Origin: Apostichopus japonicus | Taxonomy: Eukaryota > Echinodermata > Holothuroidea > Aspidochirotida > Stichopodidae | Direction of reading: 5' to 3' | Assembly (NCBI RefSeq): GCF_037975245.1 | Contig: NC_092579.1 | Span: 31,947,666-32,011,665, forward strand | Length of the DNA: 64,000 nt | Shown: positions 1-10,652 of the stretch, piece by piece | Position numbering within the stretch: the first letter of the stretch is position 1 | How the letters are laid out: every line of letters starts with the position of its first letter | Notes under the pieces: model-generated | What the model saw: the letters and a program-made list of their open reading frames with translations, nothing else | What the model was told of the DNA's origin: nothing | The model's database searches: none | Made by a program: the position numbers and the translations under genes

Positions 1-387
1 CAGTGTCTGTATAATGTCTTCTTTCTCTGTCATTAGGCATTCTTTCTGCTTTCAGTCTTCCCTCAAGCACTAGTAGCAGCCTTGGAATTTTGAACTTCTT
101 TGGCCATTAATTCCTATTTTAATAGTAAACAAACAAAACACACTGTTGATTCTTCATAGTTTCAACTTACCAAATATAGTTTCTGTGATTCAACTAATGA
201 CATTCCATGCTGACCAAATGATTGTAAAATAAAAGTACTAACAAGTTATTAAATTGTTTGTTAACAGGTGTTGGACTTCTGAAAATGTTTATGATTCTTA
301 TGCGGTCAAATAAAATGTCCTTCACATAGACACACAATATTGCCCAACCAATTGCTGAATACTAGTCGGCATGATAAAAGGGTCTGT
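1..387. other. AT-rich sequence with no recognisable gene
   Basis: No frame of useful length, no RNA gene and no repeat shared with the rest of the window was recognised here. The stretch ends where the left terminus of the first TTAA-type MITE begins at 388. Confidence 0.6.
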
Positions 388-1753
388 GGTAGTATACACC
401 TATTAAATGCCCCAATACTAGTGTTTACACGGGTCCAAAAATCGGGAACCGGGTACCCAAGAGCCGTTACCCGTCGGGTATCCGGGTACCCGGAAAAAAA
501 TTGTTTTACCCTCGAGTATCACAATTTTCAAGAAATGACATATTGGATGCCATAATAAATGAATCATATTCTCTACTGACAATGTTTTCATGTTCAAAAA
601 CGTAGGTGTAAGATAAGGTATAAAACCTTCCTCAATAATTTCTATTTGCTATTGTTTCTTTCATTAACTTGTTAATAACTTCATATAATTAACATTACTA
701 CTAACATCGCACTGCCGTCGCGGCTTTTGCTTGCTCTCCACGTCTATTGATCTCACCATATAAATATCCAATTTAGCTCGTAAACAGTTGTTACTACTAC
801 TATCTATTAGGCAGGCCCAGGGTTCGCATTAGCCGCGAGATTGTGCAATTCGCACAATTTGATCGCATTTGGAATAAACGATTAGTAAACACTTTAACAG
901 CCACTTGCGATTATTATTTTTTAGTTATCCCGTCTATAATCCGTAAACATCTCATAAAATTCCTTGTCAGCCTTTCCTTCCATGAAATAAACGAATGAAT
1001 AAATAATAATTTCTTCCACATGGTAGCCAAACACCACACCACACTGAGTCAATGAGAAATCTAGCTAGGCCTAACCATCTGTTTATTCGCTGAAATTGTG
1101 ACGCAGTTATAAGATATCCATGGAGTACTTTCGTTATTGCTGTTATCTTCGACACATGGTAGCCTAACACCACACTAAGTCAATGGGAAATCTGCCTAAC
1201 CATCGATTTGCGATTTTTTTTTATTTTTATTTTTATATCACACTACGGAGGATGCGGGTAATAAATTAGGAACCGGGTAGTATGGCGTCGGGCGGGTACC
1301 CGGATAACCTGTGCAAACACTACCCAATACACACTAAATCAAAAAGTAATGTGATCCCTTAATCTATTTAGCTCTCACAAGCTAAATGCAACCAATAACT
1401 GGATAGCTGACAAGTTGGCCATTCATAGCACCCTCAAGTTTCTATATCATAACCATGCAGATTGCTTGTTTACTATGAGAGACTGAAGTTTTCCTCACTT
1501 GTAAACAAACCTCTTTACTCAGCAGAAATCAATTTCTGTATGCTGTTCCAGGGAAGCCTAAATTGGTCTAAACTTACCTCAACTGACCAAATTTTTGTAT
1601 CACTTGTACTCTCTTTCATGCTCCTTAACATCCCTGCCAAGAAAACACCAGACACTAATTGATAACATATCAAGAAATTTGTTCTCCTGTTGCTTTTTCT
1701 GAATGAGAACACTTGTGGTGGATTGATGTAAATGCTAATATGAGTATGCCATC
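388..1753 (+). mobile_element. TTAA-type MITE, copy 1, split by a hAT insertion
   Basis: The left end (GGTAGTATACACCTATTA at 388) and right end (GAGTATGCCATC, ending 1753) match the termini of the better preserved copies at 15483 and 17953. TTAA follows the right end at 1754-1757. The internal sequence from about 1331 to 1753 aligns base for base, with many substitutions, to 13912-14242 and 15550-15950. A 904-bp hAT element (419-1322) separates the first 31 bp from the rest. No coding capacity is seen. TTAA target sites are known for piggyBac and Kolobok elements; assignment to either is inference. Confidence 0.7.
419..1322. mobile_element. Non-autonomous hAT-superfamily element with perfect 8-bp target duplication
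   Basis: The element begins TAGTGTTTACACGGGT and its other end, read in reverse complement, is TAGTGTTTGCACAGGT, a 16-bp terminal inverted repeat with two mismatches. It is flanked by identical 8-bp copies of CCCAATAC at 411-418 and 1323-1330, the target-site size of hAT transposases. Subterminal GGGTACCCG-type palindromic motifs (around 455-500 and 1296-1306) occur near both ends. The 904-bp interior has no transposase-sized frame, so it would depend on a transposase in trans. It interrupts the TTAA-type MITE and is therefore younger than that insertion. Confidence 0.88.
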
Positions 1754-2497
1754 TTAACTAAAAATTGAAATTTTTAGACTCCACATTAAACCTCTTTTAA
1801 TGATTGTTTGAGAAGTTGTGACTTACACCCACGGACGTGGCTAGAAGGGGGGGTGGGTGTGGGGGGTGTCTCACCCCCCGAACTTGATAAAACTGACGAT
1901 AGTTGGAAAATTGGAGTGCGACAGCTGGAATTTCCGACTGTCGCACCACAGTTTATCTAGGCCTATTCATATATTCCTGTGATTGTGAATGACCTAAAAA
2001 TTGACATTTTCGGTCAAAATTGGCCTTTTATCAGTCATATTTACCATGTTTCCTTGCCACTTTCATAAATTGTATCTCGCGATTCTTATACTCCACCACA
2101 CAAAACTTGGTATGATTTTGAATACTCCAAAAAACATGCCTAATAGAACTACCGTCATAAGCGTAGGGGCCCAATATGATTTGGGGGGGGGGCTGATCTG
2201 GGAAAATATAACCTAAATTGTTCGAGTTTCGCGTGTTACACATGTCAATGTGCATATCATATAGGCATGCACAGGTTTTTACATCGCATGCCAATAACAT
2301 ACAATCATATGCTGTGTAATTATTACCATTCCATATTGGTTAGAATTATTGGGGAAGTCAATACAATATTTATGGTAATAATAATATCAGTTTAACCATT
2401 GAAAAACACATTGCAAATTATCTTTCTTTCAGTAGGTAAAAAACATTTGGTTGGGGGAGGCTAATAACTTTGTGAAGTGAGCGCCTTTGTGGCACCT
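1754..2497. other. Non-coding stretch with G-rich hairpin
   Basis: The first 75 bp (to about 1828) match the sequence that follows the MITE at 14243. After that the similarity stops and unrelated sequence runs to about 2497, suggesting a deletion or replacement inside the larger element. The stretch contains a poly-G/poly-C hairpin at 1861-1879 and another G run near 2184-2193. No gene is recognised. Confidence 0.5.
1861..1879. repeat. Perfect G-rich hairpin, 8-bp stem
   Basis: GGGGGGTG (1861-1868), a TCT loop, then CACCCCCC (1872-1879). The hairpin is preceded by more G runs from 1847. Its role is unknown; it may be a terminal hairpin of an unidentified mobile element. Confidence 0.6.
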
Positions 2498-3650
2498 ATT
2501 CCTCTTGCAAACTTAGATATGAAGAATTTGTGGGACTTGGCTTAAAGGTTGTGTTTGGATGCATTCTCTGAAGATACAAAGGTACTGTAAGCTCTGGCCC
2601 ATCTACAAAGGTTTAAACCAAGAAGCAAACCTGGCAAGAATCCTTCAGAACTAAACATTGCACGGCAGTCAGGCTTGCATCAGATGTAGATCGGTTCAAG
2701 TGCAGCTCATAGAATGCTCAGCAGCATCTCTCTTCCAAGTCCCGCTGTCAGTACACTACAAAAGTCAGCCAACCAGTTTGGACCTGCAATAGAAGAAATG
2801 AATGAAAATGATATATCAGAAAAGGGGTGTATAAAGAAGACACTGCAACTGCATGGCCTCTCAAAAGACTCTCCAGTTTTTGCAGAATATGATCGTCAAT
2901 ATCATACGTGTCTGCTTAATGCAAAAAGTAAGACTCCATTTGTTCGTGCAAGCCAATAGAGAGATGTAATTGTTGAGAATGTCACCATTGATAAATTTAA
3001 TTTTGATTACAATCACAGTAACAACTGTAACTTAATTGGTGAAATGAATAGAAGAAGGGGTCACAAGTTGCAATGTCCAGTCCATGAGGGCTGTTCAGTA
3101 AAGATGCCAATGTCAAAGATGAACAGAATGGTGGAAAGATTTGTGCATCCAAATTACTTACTGGTAAGAACCCACTAAAGGAGAAGTGCCTAACAACTGA
3201 TGCTGATGGCAAGGCATGTAAAGGGTTCACTGGTACAATGGCTGCAGCTACTCATTCTGAAACAGAGAACCATATGCTGTTAGACCAAGTTCACCTACTC
3301 AAGTCACTCTGCAGGGCACTGGCTAAAGCAGTACTCTCCTCTGATATGTTACCTGCACAAACTGTGACTAGGAAGCACTTGATACAAAAGTGCATTGCAG
3401 AGGACTTGACCTGCCTTGTACTGGCAGAGGTGACTACTTGCAGGAATTAAAGCCCTCAAATACGACCACTGCAAAGTTATGAAGGCTTTATCAACATGTT
3501 AAGACTGCCTTGCAAAGTGCTACATTGGAAATCATTCACATTGCCCGAAGCATTCATTTGTATGCAAGAGGGGCAGGAAGTACACATTTCCATTCATGCC
3601 AAATGCTACAAAGAGATCTCTGCTAATATCCCACACTGATAGCACACAAC
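2498..3650 (+). pseudogene. Transposase-like gene remnant, copy 1, first part
   Basis: This is a decayed coding region recognised by its match to the other two copies in this window: 2498-2660 to 15116-15480, and 3190-3345 to 8838-8908 plus 10042-10075. Open segments are 2714-2956 and, in the same frame past a TAG, 2960-3175. The latter contains a Cys/His-rich stretch reading CPVHEGC. The frame then shifts to a segment from about 3188 with LTTDADGKACKGF, then shifts again, and a segment near 3540 reads CPKHSFVCKRGRK. The arrangement reminds me of the large Mutator-like transposase-type proteins common in marine invertebrate genomes, but that family name is uncertain. The copy is broken by stops and frameshifts and cut at codon CTA (3650-3652) by the 3653-7570 transposon; it resumes at 7573. 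Confidence 0.5.
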
Positions 3651-3652
3651 TA

Positions 3653-6600
3653 CAGTACTGATTTCGCTTAACTCCCGTTGCAAAAAAAGCAACGATCGAT
3701 AAAAAAGGTTGAAAATCGATAAAAAAAATTTGAAAATCGATAAAAAACAAATAATTTCATTAAGATTTAGACTACTGCGGGCACGGTTGTCAACTTAGTT
3801 TCAACGAAATTTCCACGAAAGTTATCGCGATCAACAACGGCAAAGGCAATTCTAGACATATCAAGGTTGTGACCTACGTTGAATCCTTAGTGTAACTACA
3901 GCCGTTTTCAGACTATACCAGAAGTGGCTGAGGAATATTACAAATGTTACAAAAGTTTGATTGCATATAAGACAGAGTAAGTTCTGTACTAGGTGTTTGA
4001 AAAATTATTTGGCTAGGATAATAAAAAACTGGTCTTGGTCGATCGTAACAAGTACTTAAGTTAAAGGCTAGTATTAAACTAAGATAAGTTTAAGTAACTC
4101 ACCAATGAACGCAGCGTCAGAAAACAAGAAATAAAAAAAAAATTTACACAATGAAACAGTCGTAGCTGGATATCAAAGAGATCTTTTTTTCCAATAAATT
4201 CCTGTGTTACTTGACGTACTACAGTACCGTTTACCGCACTCACTTTCAAACCAAAAAATCTCCCCCCGGCTTCAATGCACGCAAAATAAAAAACATCCTG
4301 TTATTTTCCCCCTAACCCAGCTACTGTAAGTTGCCCGCGAATGCAGACGAACTGCCCTGGTAATTAAGGTCGCAGCCTGGGTCTGGGCCACCTACAGTAT
4401 GCTGCTTACATGTGCATTCCCTACCCTGGATATCTCCAGCGACCAAACTTTTTTGAGAGGCCTAGTCCAATCATAAACCTGGCTTTGTCAATTCACGCCT
4501 ACCATCTGTTAATTAGCATAGTATTTATCTTCGTGGGGGGTTTAGCACTGCAGAACCTTTGGCTGGCTTACTCTAGAAGCAAACATTATTTTGCCCCTAC
4601 TATTCATAATGGAATGGAAACCTGTGGAAAATGAATATATTTTCATTGCTTATTTGAGTATTGTATATTGGGAAGAGCTGATCAAACATTACTGGGGAGG
4701 GCTTTCAACTGGCCTGACGGCATGTAAATTTAATTTAATGAGAAGGGGGTTTTTATGAGTCTCCCGGTATGCGTCACATGAGAAGTAAATGTTTTGTCTT
4801 TCGGTTTTATCATCATTTTTCAAGTGGAACAGCTCATAAAATCATATCAATCAAATATCCTTCCTTAGTTTTACTAATCAGGAATGTTTGACAAGGCATG
4901 CAATGCATCGTTCGAAAATGTAATTTTAAACTAGAATTGAAAATGAACAACATAAAACAATATCTGTGAAGTGTGTGGAGCACAACTTTGAATATTTGTT
5001 GTGAAAGAAAACATCATGAACAATGTTTACTGCGTAAATAAATGTTGCGGAACTGGTATGGAGAAATTACGTACTGCAGCTTACGTCAGAGAAGCTCATA
5101 AATGACACAGGTGGATAGAGCACATCAAAATTCGGTATAGGAAATCCCTACGCAGCTGACAAAAGTCGATATCTCCTTCCGTTTTCGAGTTATAGGCGAT
5201 TTTGTGTTTTTGCGATATGGTTTTCAGTATATTTTCATTCAATAAAGTCGTTTTTTTTGTGTGTGTTATAAGGGTGTGACCTAACAGATATTTCACTAAC
5301 CATTTAACCGTATAACCTGCCGGTAGGTTAAACTTTTAAACGCTGTTTCCCGATTGCGGCTTTTTCGACGTAATGTCTCTCAACTTTTAATGAAAATAGG
5401 ACATTATGAGTACAATAATTAAGGTTTTTTTTTTTCCAAAAAGTAGCACTTCAGGCAACAAGACAATGATCAATGTATGTTAATTACTAATTAGGCCCAA
5501 TAATATTGCCAACATTACGTGTAATAATTGCTGAAAAGAATAACACACCTGATCAGTATATCGTGGTCTTCAGAAGTTCAGATCACTGAATTTATATAAC
5601 TCGGCCTTCGGCAACTTCGTAACTTTTGAAGAAAAAAACAATATATTTGTCTATCTATCACAAGATTTTAAACAAAAACTCGCCTAACTTAGCAAACTTA
5701 CCCACCTTTCCTGCTTACTCATTAAAAGTCATGTTTAGAAAACAAATTACGCACGCACGTGTTGTGGGATGGGTTGTAGCAGCATTTTCTTTCTCTTGTG
5801 TCACATACATGATACAGTACTTTACATTTGATACAACAGTTTCTTCAACAACAGCTTCCCAAAATTGGTGTTGCAATAGGTTAAATTTTAACCGGGCAGT
5901 GCAGTACCATTCATAATTTGCATATTACACCAAAATTTACACTCAGCGTCCAGATGGCGGAAGAATGTAACATCATGTTCAATGTGTTGTGTCGTTCTCA
6001 TGGTGCGATGAACTTGGGCAAGTTCAAATGTCAATGACCTACTTATGTTCTATGACCAATGTCAGTGGGAATTATGTGTGTAAAAACTCGAATTTTTCCA
6101 AGTGTTATATATATATAGAAGTTTTACGTAAGCGGAGCAAATTTTGGGGCGGCTCTTTGATTGTGAGGAAGCACTTACCTAAGCACCAATATTTGTGAAA
6201 AATATCGTAAGGTTTATCATTTTCATTCATATTCTTTTATGTTTGCCGCAATCCCGCCCGCAATGCATGCACAGTATAATACCATGTGTGGAAAAAATGG
6301 CTGTATACGTGCGGACCTGAGAGAGCAAACTGGCCTTGTGTTGTTAATGTTATTACGATACTTTCTAGAACGACCATTTGCGTCTTTTGGCATCGACATA
6401 TTTTCACACAGGATTTCACCATGCCATTGATCGATGTACACGGGTGATATATGTCGCAAATATAAACTGAGAAGACGAATTGATGACACTATCATGAGCT
6501 CGTGACTATTGGCCTACTACTATAGTTATATTGAACACATTATTCATGCCTAAAACATCGTTTTTCTGTTTTTTATTGATAGTTTGCAGTACATTACTCA

Positions 6601-7570
6601 GTTCTTTACATATTTTTAAATAATTTTCATGTTTAAAATGTATTTGATTTTTTTTTTTAATTTTCCGTTTATACAGTTTGTGATTTTCTAAACTGATAGT
6701 GCATTTGCGGCCGGTTAAACGGTTAATCGTTTAAACGGTCACACCCTTAGTGTGTTATCTTGTTCGGAAATGATCCGAAATGAATGTAATAACTGTTAAG
6801 TTTTTCCACTTCTGGTATAAAATTATTCCATCAAAGTTAACCTGAGTAACATGTCTCATGCCAAATCTATACTAAACAAAATAGAAAAAATAACAAGAGA
6901 AAACGCATTTTTGAAAAATGGAAGCGTCCTAGCAGAATGGGCGGGGCATCTTTATTTTGCTTCAAGTAACTGCTTCAAGTGTTTTCGCTCGGAAACAAAG
7001 TTTCACACTTCAACTCTTATAAAAAACCAAATTTACATCTCTTAAAAATAACTATTTTTTGCAATCTGCAAGTAAACCAAGTTTATTTATGTCCATTCAT
7101 TGTTATTTAAATGGTTAAACAGCACTCCAACTTATCTGGAAGGGTGCCTCGTGGTACATAGCGTGTACTGCAACCTCCAAGATAGCCTGGCAAAGTTAAG
7201 ACTTATGTCACTATGTTTGGGGTTCAGTCAGAAAACGTCCCCCGTCAGTTTTACTACATGTTTCTTTGAGAGTTACTACTCATGCAAGCCTGAGAATGCT
7301 TTCAAACGACTGTACCAAAGTCTAATCGATACTAATAAACGAAGTTACGCGATTTCCGACGTTTCGCGTAACCACATATTGACCTTTTATTTCGTTTAAA
7401 AAAGAATTTCAACGCATCGTTGAAAATTCCACGTAGGAAATGATTGAGATCACCAATCGTTAAAATTTGTTGAATTTCGATAAAAATCGGCAAATTTCGA
7501 TAAAAAACGAAGAAATTTGTTTATTTTCCTTTTAACAAATTTCAACGGGTGTTAAGCGAAATCAGTACTG
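3653..7570. mobile_element. 3.9-kb TA-flanked DNA transposon, no intact transposase
   Basis: The left end CAGTACTGATTTCGCTTAAC, continuing T-CCCGTTG, is repeated as the reverse complement of the right end (7570 backwards), with A in place of T and few other changes over about 31 bp. TA lies outside both ends (3651-3652 and 7571-7572), as in the Tc1/mariner/pogo group. CGATAAAAA-type subterminal motifs occur near both ends (3687-3747 and 7480-7507). No frame over about 100 codons is present and no transposase motif was recognised, so the copy is non-autonomous or gutted. A hAT element (5269-6749) is nested inside. The insertion disrupts the transposase-like gene: removing it with one TA lets the flanking frame read through. 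Confidence 0.83.
5269..6749. mobile_element. Nested non-autonomous hAT element with perfect 8-bp target duplication
   Basis: The left end TAAGGGTGTGACC is matched exactly by the reverse complement of the right end, after which both ends carry related AACCGTTTAA-like subterminal motifs. Identical GTGTGTTA copies flank it (5261-5268 and 6750-6757), an 8-bp duplication typical of hAT. The 1481-bp interior has only short frames with no recognisable transposase. It lies inside the TA-flanked transposon and so arrived later. Confidence 0.88.
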
Positions 7571-7572
7571 TA

Positions 7573-7901
7573 AATGAAATACCTGAGACACCCACCTGCA
7601 GCAAACGTTTATGGTCCACTCAGTTTCAGACTTCCACTCAAAAAGCAGAGGTAGTCAATAATGCTTTCGAGTTTCCAATCCAAAACATAGCACAAGCATT
7701 TCACGCAACAGTCAGTACAGGGACCACAGTGCCACAAACATTACAAATAAAGGGCCTGAAGAGTCCATAGCCAGGAAGATGGAAGCTGCAGGATTAGAGG
7801 TGAGCTCAAATAGTCTATGTATCCAGACTCTGAAACAGATGCAAAGGAAACAACAGTATGATAGACTATATAACAGAGGCAGAGCATACAGAAGGAGGTG
7901 A
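7573..7901 (+). pseudogene. Transposase-like gene remnant, copy 1, C-terminal part
   Basis: The frame from AAT at 7573 continues exactly from codon CTA at 3650-3652 once the inserted transposon and one TA are set aside. The segment NEIPETPTCSKRLW and onward stays open to a stop near 7770. A frameshift just before that leads into another open stretch ending in a basic tail (RGRAYRRR) and TGA at 7899-7901, which I take as the original end of the protein. A basic C-terminal tail is common in DNA-binding transposases. Function is inferred from linkage with the upstream remnant only. Confidence 0.5.
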
Positions 7902-7910
7902 GCACAACTC

Positions 7911-7926
7911 AGAGAGAGAGAGAGAG
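7911..7926. repeat. Short (AG)n microsatellite
   Basis: Eight consecutive AG units lie just after the stop codon of the transposase-like remnant. Confidence 0.8.
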
Positions 7927-7966
7927 TACAAGCTACATGGTAGAACTAAAAACATAAACCAGTCCA

Positions 7967-8074
7967 GTGATTGATGACATATCAGAAAAGATGTCTCCTG
8001 TTGCTTTTTGGCACTTTTTCTGAAGAAGCACACTTGGTACGGATTGATGTAGATGCTAATAGGAGTATGCCAGC
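7967..8074 (+). mobile_element. TTAA-type MITE, copy 2, right-end fragment
   Basis: The segment matches the last hundred or so bases of the MITE, including the right terminus AGGAGTATGCCAGC. The left part is missing. It is followed by the same leader-like sequence that follows the MITE at 14242. Confidence 0.65.
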
Positions 8075-8817
8075 TAAAGTAACAGTTGACATTTCTAAAA
8101 TCCACTTTCAACCTCTTTTTATGATAGTTTCAGAAGTAATGACTTATATCATTTTTGTTTATCTCTGTCTATTGTGTGAATCTTCATATGGTGTCTCACA
8201 CATGTTGTACAGTCTATATGAATAATGCAGTACTGAACTTTAAACAAGTGAGAGCCCAATGGTTGACATATTCCCTAGTGTGATTAGAAGTCATTCCATC
8301 AGCATGGCTGGCATCTACTGAATGTCTAAATTGTTCTTGGGTCCACACAATGTGTTTTAAGCACAGTCCCTCAGTTGGTGCTACTTATCCCCTCTGGTGG
8401 AAACTTGACGCAAGTTGGCCTTCTTCCCTCTGAAAATGTGATCACTCCCTGTATCGAGTAAACTCTGGCCCTAAAATGAAAGAGAAAAAGTTACTTGTTA
8501 CTTTGGCACTGCTTTTCAAAGGTATTTTGTCAGATTTTGTTGCGAAAACTACTCAGGAGACCTATGTTCTAGCTGTGACCAGATCTAGAATGAGGGCGCT
8601 GTTCAAGCAACATTCCTAAATCGTTGTAGTAGATCATATTGACTAGTTTCTCAGTGTAAGTCTTGTCTTGTATCATTCTATGTGCAGCTATTCAACTGCT
8701 TAGACTTCCAATAAATGCTTATAACCATTTAAGCATTTGTATACAAACAAACTAGTGAATAGGTCACTGGAATTTTGTTGAACTCTGAGGATAAAAAACT
8801 GATTATTATTATGAAGA
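8075..8817 (+). repeat. Leader repeat upstream of transposase-like gene, copy A
   Basis: About 740 bp that pairs with 14243-14972 nearly throughout, with scattered substitutions and small indels. Both copies end at an ATG (8818 and 14973) that starts the transposase-like frame. This is therefore probably the 5' non-coding part (promoter and leader) of the autonomous element. No promoter motif can be singled out. Confidence 0.7.
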
Positions 8818-8908
8818 ATGGGTACGGTCATGTACCTCACAACTGATGCTGATGGCAAGGCATGTAATGGATTCAGTAGAACAATGGCTGCAGCTTATCA
8901 TTCTGATG
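8818..8908 (+). pseudogene. Transposase-like gene remnant, copy 2, internally deleted start
   Basis: The frame opens with ATG-GGT, as in the copy at 14973, but jumps within a few codons to the internal LTTDADGKACNGF segment homologous to the one near 3188 in copy 1. Hundreds of codons were therefore lost by internal deletion. The match to copy 1 stops near CATTCTGA (about 8908), where the LINE begins. It resumes on the other side of the LINE at 10042. Confidence 0.55.
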
Positions 8909-10041
8909 TAGTACACCTCGTCTTCGTCTTCGATACGGTGACACATCCGCAAAAAGGGACAATATCTCACCACACACACGTCAAGAGAGTAATTAATTAG
9001 ATCTGACCCGAGTACTGATATAAGTGACAGGATTCACAGAACCACTCACTGGAACTACTAATGAGGTCTGAAGGCAGACTATTCCAATCCCTAATTGTAT
9101 TTGGAAAAAAACTATACTTATAGCAATTGGTACTGGCATACAGTTGGCAGAAATGCATATCGTGCATGTTCCGACTCCTACGCAGAGGCTTTCTTAGGCA
9201 GTCAATAGGGATCTGAGCCTGACCATAGATGCCCTTAGCAAATAAGATGATTCTACTTTGTCTGCGCCTCTCTGCCAAGGGCACCAGGTTTAGGTCCCGT
9301 AACAGAGATGAGACAGAGCCAGGCTCTCTTGAATAATCTGAAGCGATGAAACGGGCTGCACGCCTCTGAATGTTTTCGAGGTTGTGCTGCAAGAAAGCTT
9401 GGTGGGGATCCCAGACAGAACTGGCATATTCCAATACTGGCAGGAGGAGACCTTTATATGCAGCCAATTTTGCATCCTTCGAACAAGGGGATAAGTTTCT
9501 ACAAAGAACTCCCAATATCCTATTTCCTTTGTTACACACATTTTGAATATTTTTTCCCCAGTTGAGATCTGAAGTGATATGAATACCCAGATATTTAATA
9601 CAATCAACCTTAACCAAGTGAACCCCATTGAGCATGTAATTGAAATTTACAGGTTTCCTCTTTCTAGTAATGGTCATAATGTTACATTTCACCGGCTGGA
9701 AACTCATGCCCCAATCTTTAGCCCATTGCCCTAGTATATTAATATCTTCCTGAAGTTGATGACCATCACTGACATCATCGATAACCCGATAACAGACACA
9801 GTCATCAGCGAACAGTCGGACACCAGAAGAAACAGCATTACCAATATCATTAATATAGGCCAGGAAGAGAATGGGTCCCAAAACTGACCCTTGCGGAACA
9901 CCGGAAGTAACCTTAGAAGGATTAGACCTAGACCCATTGACAACAACCGACTGCTCTCTATCACTCAGAAAAGCATCCACCCAGCAGAGAACCTGATGTG
10001 AAACACCCATAGTGTACAGTTTAGATTTCAATAAACAGGTC
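8909..10041 (-). mobile_element. 5'-truncated Jockey/CR1-type LINE, reverse transcriptase C-terminal half
   Basis: An uninterrupted minus-strand frame (stop at 8997-8999) encodes the later part of a non-LTR retrotransposon reverse transcriptase. Visible motifs in order are a GVSHQVLCWVDAFLSDREQ segment, SGVPQGSVLGPILFLAYIND (palm/fingers), the catalytic FADD box, a KCNIMTI segment, KYLGI (thumb side), and a C-terminal region with QRRAARF and YKYSFFPNTIRDWNSLP. The N-terminal RT motifs with the first catalytic Asp and the endonuclease are absent, so the copy is inactive. Truncation at the 5' end is normal for LINEs. About 85 bp of 3' sequence follow the stop, ending in a GAAGAC-type short repeat (8912-8933 region). 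The open frame suggests a fairly recent insertion. It lies within transposase-like copy 2; about 45 bp of target seem to have been lost. Exact LINE clade is uncertain. Confidence 0.85.
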
Positions 10042-10195
10042 TCTCTACAGAGCACTGACTAAAGCAGTACTCTCCTCTGATATATGACAAAATCTACAGT
10101 AAACAGGTTAGTAAATTTGCAAGTCTTATTAAGGGCCTGTCACAATGCTATGATGGCTCACAGAGACACAAGCAATGGATGTGACACCTCCACAC
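10042..10195 (+). pseudogene. Transposase-like gene remnant, copy 2, after the LINE
   Basis: 10042-10080 matches 3311-3347 of copy 1. 10085-10195 matches 15240-15345 of copy 3, a region that lies earlier in the gene. The order is therefore scrambled relative to the other copies, by deletion or rearrangement. No usable frame remains. Confidence 0.5.
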
Positions 10196-10652
10196 ATAGG
10201 CTGTTGTGGCATATGTGGGAGATGTGAAATGATTTGGTACTTAAAAAGTTAATTTCTTTGCACAATACTTTGAAGAGCAGATGCTGGAATGTGGCTCTTC
10301 TCTTAGCTGCCAGGGATAGCATTGTGCGGATAATGCCATATGCTGGTGCCCCTGGCTTACTGATGGTGTAGGCACCTGTCCACATCCTGCAGCCCTTTGT
10401 GTAACTTGTTGGGGCTGATGTATATTTTGCAACATTTGCATTTATTTCATCAGCCCATGCCATCCAATCTTAGTCTGACATTGTGAAGGTGTGAGCTTTC
10501 CATTTACAAATGTGTTACTGTATATAGGCCTATCCTTATTCTGATTGCAGTCTGGGTCTCAATAAAACTGATTCTTACACCACATATATTACATTGTAAT
10601 GTATGCATTTAAATTCTGACTGTCGCTTTTTGCTCTGCTAGGTACACAGTAT
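10196..10652. other. Unassigned non-coding stretch
   Basis: A minus-strand frame of about 100 codons (10158-10463) has no family features that I recognise and overlaps the remnant on its left. I treat it as chance. The stretch ends at the left terminus of a hAT-like element. Confidence 0.4.

Noticed and set aside
5626-5916. 96-codon frame in the nested hAT element as transposase
   Set aside because: No hAT dimerisation or catalytic motifs, and too short; the element is best called non-autonomous.
10158-10463. 101-codon minus-strand frame as a gene
   Set aside because: No recognisable motif, overlaps a transposase remnant on the other strand, and has no splice or promoter context.
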